64,000 nt of DNA from Flavobacteriaceae bacterium PS02334 (GTDB lineage: Bacteria; Bacteroidota; Bacteroidia; Flavobacteriales; Flavobacteriaceae), in assembly GCA_029959295.1 (NCBI GenBank), contig JASCOH010000001.1, positions 806,001 to 870,000 on the forward strand, read 5' to 3'. This document shows, in pieces, positions 62,913 through 64,000 of this stretch (position 1 is its first letter; the number at the start of each line of letters is the position of its first letter). The notes under the pieces are model-generated. The model was not told where the DNA came from, searched no databases, and was given only the letters and a program-made list of their open reading frames with translations. Made by a program: the position numbers and the translations under genes.

Positions 62913-64000
62913 TTATTTTACTATTAATTTTTTAGTAGCCGTGCTAGTTCCGTTTGAAATGTTAACAAGATATACACCGCTTTGAAGTTGTGTTTCAGGT
63001 TGGATTTTTGCAACTCCTTCTGAAATATCTAAAGATTTAGAATATACTTCTTGGCCTAAAAGATTAACTAATTTCACATTCAAGGATTCTCCTAGTTGTG
63101 TTGGCAATTGGATAAAGAATTGATTTTCTGTCACCGGATTTGGATAAACCTTAACTGAATTTGAAAATGCCGATTCTTCGTTTCCTAATGTTGTGCTGAA
63201 AACTACATCAAAACGATCTGTTGCAGCGCTTGCGTCTGTTGCATTTACTGTAAAAGCAATACTTGTTTCTGCACCATTTTCCAATAGCGTTCTTGAATTT
63301 GTGTATTTGTCAAATAAATAAGCATTTACATTATCAATTCCGTCAACTTTTACTTTATAAGTATAGTTTGTGTTTCTGTATTGGTTATGTGAAAGCGGAA
63401 TCACATCTGAAACCGTTGGAAGATTTCTGCTTTCAAAACTCAATACTTTTCCTGAATTCAATGCTCCGATATTTTCATCTTGGTTTGTGATTTTCACTGC
63501 ATCCATTTCATCAAGATCATTTGAATAAGATTCATCAAAAAGAACTACAAATCCATCAGCAGCAGATTCTGACTGGCTCAAGGCGCTATTTTCATATAAT
63601 GTAAATCTCATTTGAGCAGGATTTTCTGCAGCAGTTCTGAAAACTTTAGTTGTTGTAGTTTCCAAGAGTTTGTGAGCTTCCTTGAAATTCAATGTCTGTG
63701 TTGTAGCAGCAGTTTGTATGAAAAATGCTTGTCCTGGCTGTACTAAACGACTAGCTACAGAACCAGTTACGTTATTTGTATTTGAGGCAATATTTACAGT
63801 TACATAAGCTCCTCTTACATTTCTAGTCGGATCCCAAATTTGGTAGAATGTTTTCTTAAATCCAGTAGAAGCATCTAATACTGATTGCAAATCTATTGGT
63901 GCTTGGTAAGGATTTCCTACGAATACATAGCGGTTTGGATTAGCAGTAAGATTTGTAAGAACAACATCGCCTGTTTTGATAGTTCCATGCGCTCTCAAAG
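62913..64000 (-). CDS. T9SS type A sorting-domain protein, C-terminal part (5' truncated by window edge)
   Basis: At least 361 codons are visible, and the frame stays open to the right edge. The visible part starts inside a beta-rich region (VFVGNPYQAPIDLQSVL, VQPGQAFFIQT) of a kind seen in large Bacteroidota surface proteins. It ends with a type A sorting domain: VKVYPNPVTENQFFIQL to ATKKLIVK. Function is unknown. It is followed, six bases away, by the PID-CTERM mini-protein gene. Confidence 0.85.
   Translation of the reverse strand, partial: LRAHGTIKTGDVVLTNLTANPNRYVFVGNPYQAPIDLQSVLDASTGFKKTFYQIWDPTRNVRGAYVTVNIASNTNNVTGSVASRLVQPGQAFFIQTAATTQTLNFKEAHKLLETTTTKVFRTAAENPAQMRFTLYENSALSQSESAADGFVVLFDESYSNDLDEMDAVKITNQDENIGALNSGKVLSFESRNLPTVSDVIPLSHNQYRNTNYTYKVKVDGIDNVNAYLFDKYTNSRTLLENGAETSIAFTVNATDASAATDRFDVVFSTTLGNEESAFSNSVKVYPNPVTENQFFIQLPTQLGESLNVKLVNLLGQEVYSKSLDISEGVAKIQPETQLQSGVYLVNISNGTSTATKKLIVK

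Noticed and set aside
63996-63998. TTG start for the T9SS gene at the right edge
   Set aside because: The frame stays open to the end of the window, and the visible part lacks a signal peptide, so the gene is truncated.

Overview
The window is a stretch of a low-GC Bacteroidota chromosome, most probably Flavobacterium or a close relative. The evidence is AT-rich intergenic DNA, type IX secretion (T9SS) C-terminal signals of three kinds, a choice-of-anchor L / gliding-motility-type C-terminus, a PID-CTERM mini-protein, TonB-dependent receptor machinery, and Bacteroidota -7 promoter boxes (TAnnTTTG) at many starts. No rRNA, tRNA, insertion sequence, prophage or CRISPR array was seen.

Layout. 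1-5.0 kb: 3' end of a hybrid histidine kinase, a DUF2461 gene, murB, a PhyH-like dioxygenase, a membrane glycosyltransferase and an overlapping sigma-70-family factor. 5.1-10 kb: a secreted beta-helix T9SS protein, TonB, lipA and gap. 10-20.6 kb: mostly housekeeping (pnp, a NarL-type regulator, lpxK, a Nif3-like protein with a coiled-coil zinc-ribbon relative, a hydrolase, an RluF-like pseudouridine synthase, corA, folD, ffh). 20.7-27.3 kb: a three-gene acyl-transfer operon (SGNH, LysM-SGNH, MBOAT) and argS. 27.6-40 kb: a 1397-residue T9SS type B protein with seven ~70-residue repeats, a TonB-dependent receptor, an L,D-transpeptidase, fabH, a glutamyl-endopeptidase-like S9 peptidase and an ABC ATPase. 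40.2-56.4 kb: three consecutive giant secreted proteins (1008, ~2620 and 1479 residues) sharing a 530-565-residue C-terminal module. 56.6-64 kb: an AarF kinase with a TetR-like regulator, two lipoproteins, htpG, DUF2721, a PID-CTERM peptide and the C-terminal part of another T9SS protein.

How the genes work together. The dominant theme is the cell envelope: peptidoglycan synthesis and trimming (murB, L,D-transpeptidase), lipid A (lpxK), fatty acids (fabH), probable O-acylation of a surface polymer (MBOAT operon), energised import (TonB, receptor), and T9SS-exported adhesin-like proteins.

The most unusual points are: (i) a 10-T homopolymer inside the signal peptide of the ~2620-residue protein that puts the natural ATG out of frame, with a 9-A tract near the N-terminus of its sister, suggesting either phase variation or an assembly error; (ii) an array of eight exactly 21-bp repeats between fabH and the S9 peptidase; (iii) three REP-like double palindromes whose inner stems covary; (iv) two copies of a structured intergenic element resembling the Flavo-1 RNA motif; (v) several genes with leaderless or structured leaders. 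Family assignments come from motif recognition by eye; no database search was run.
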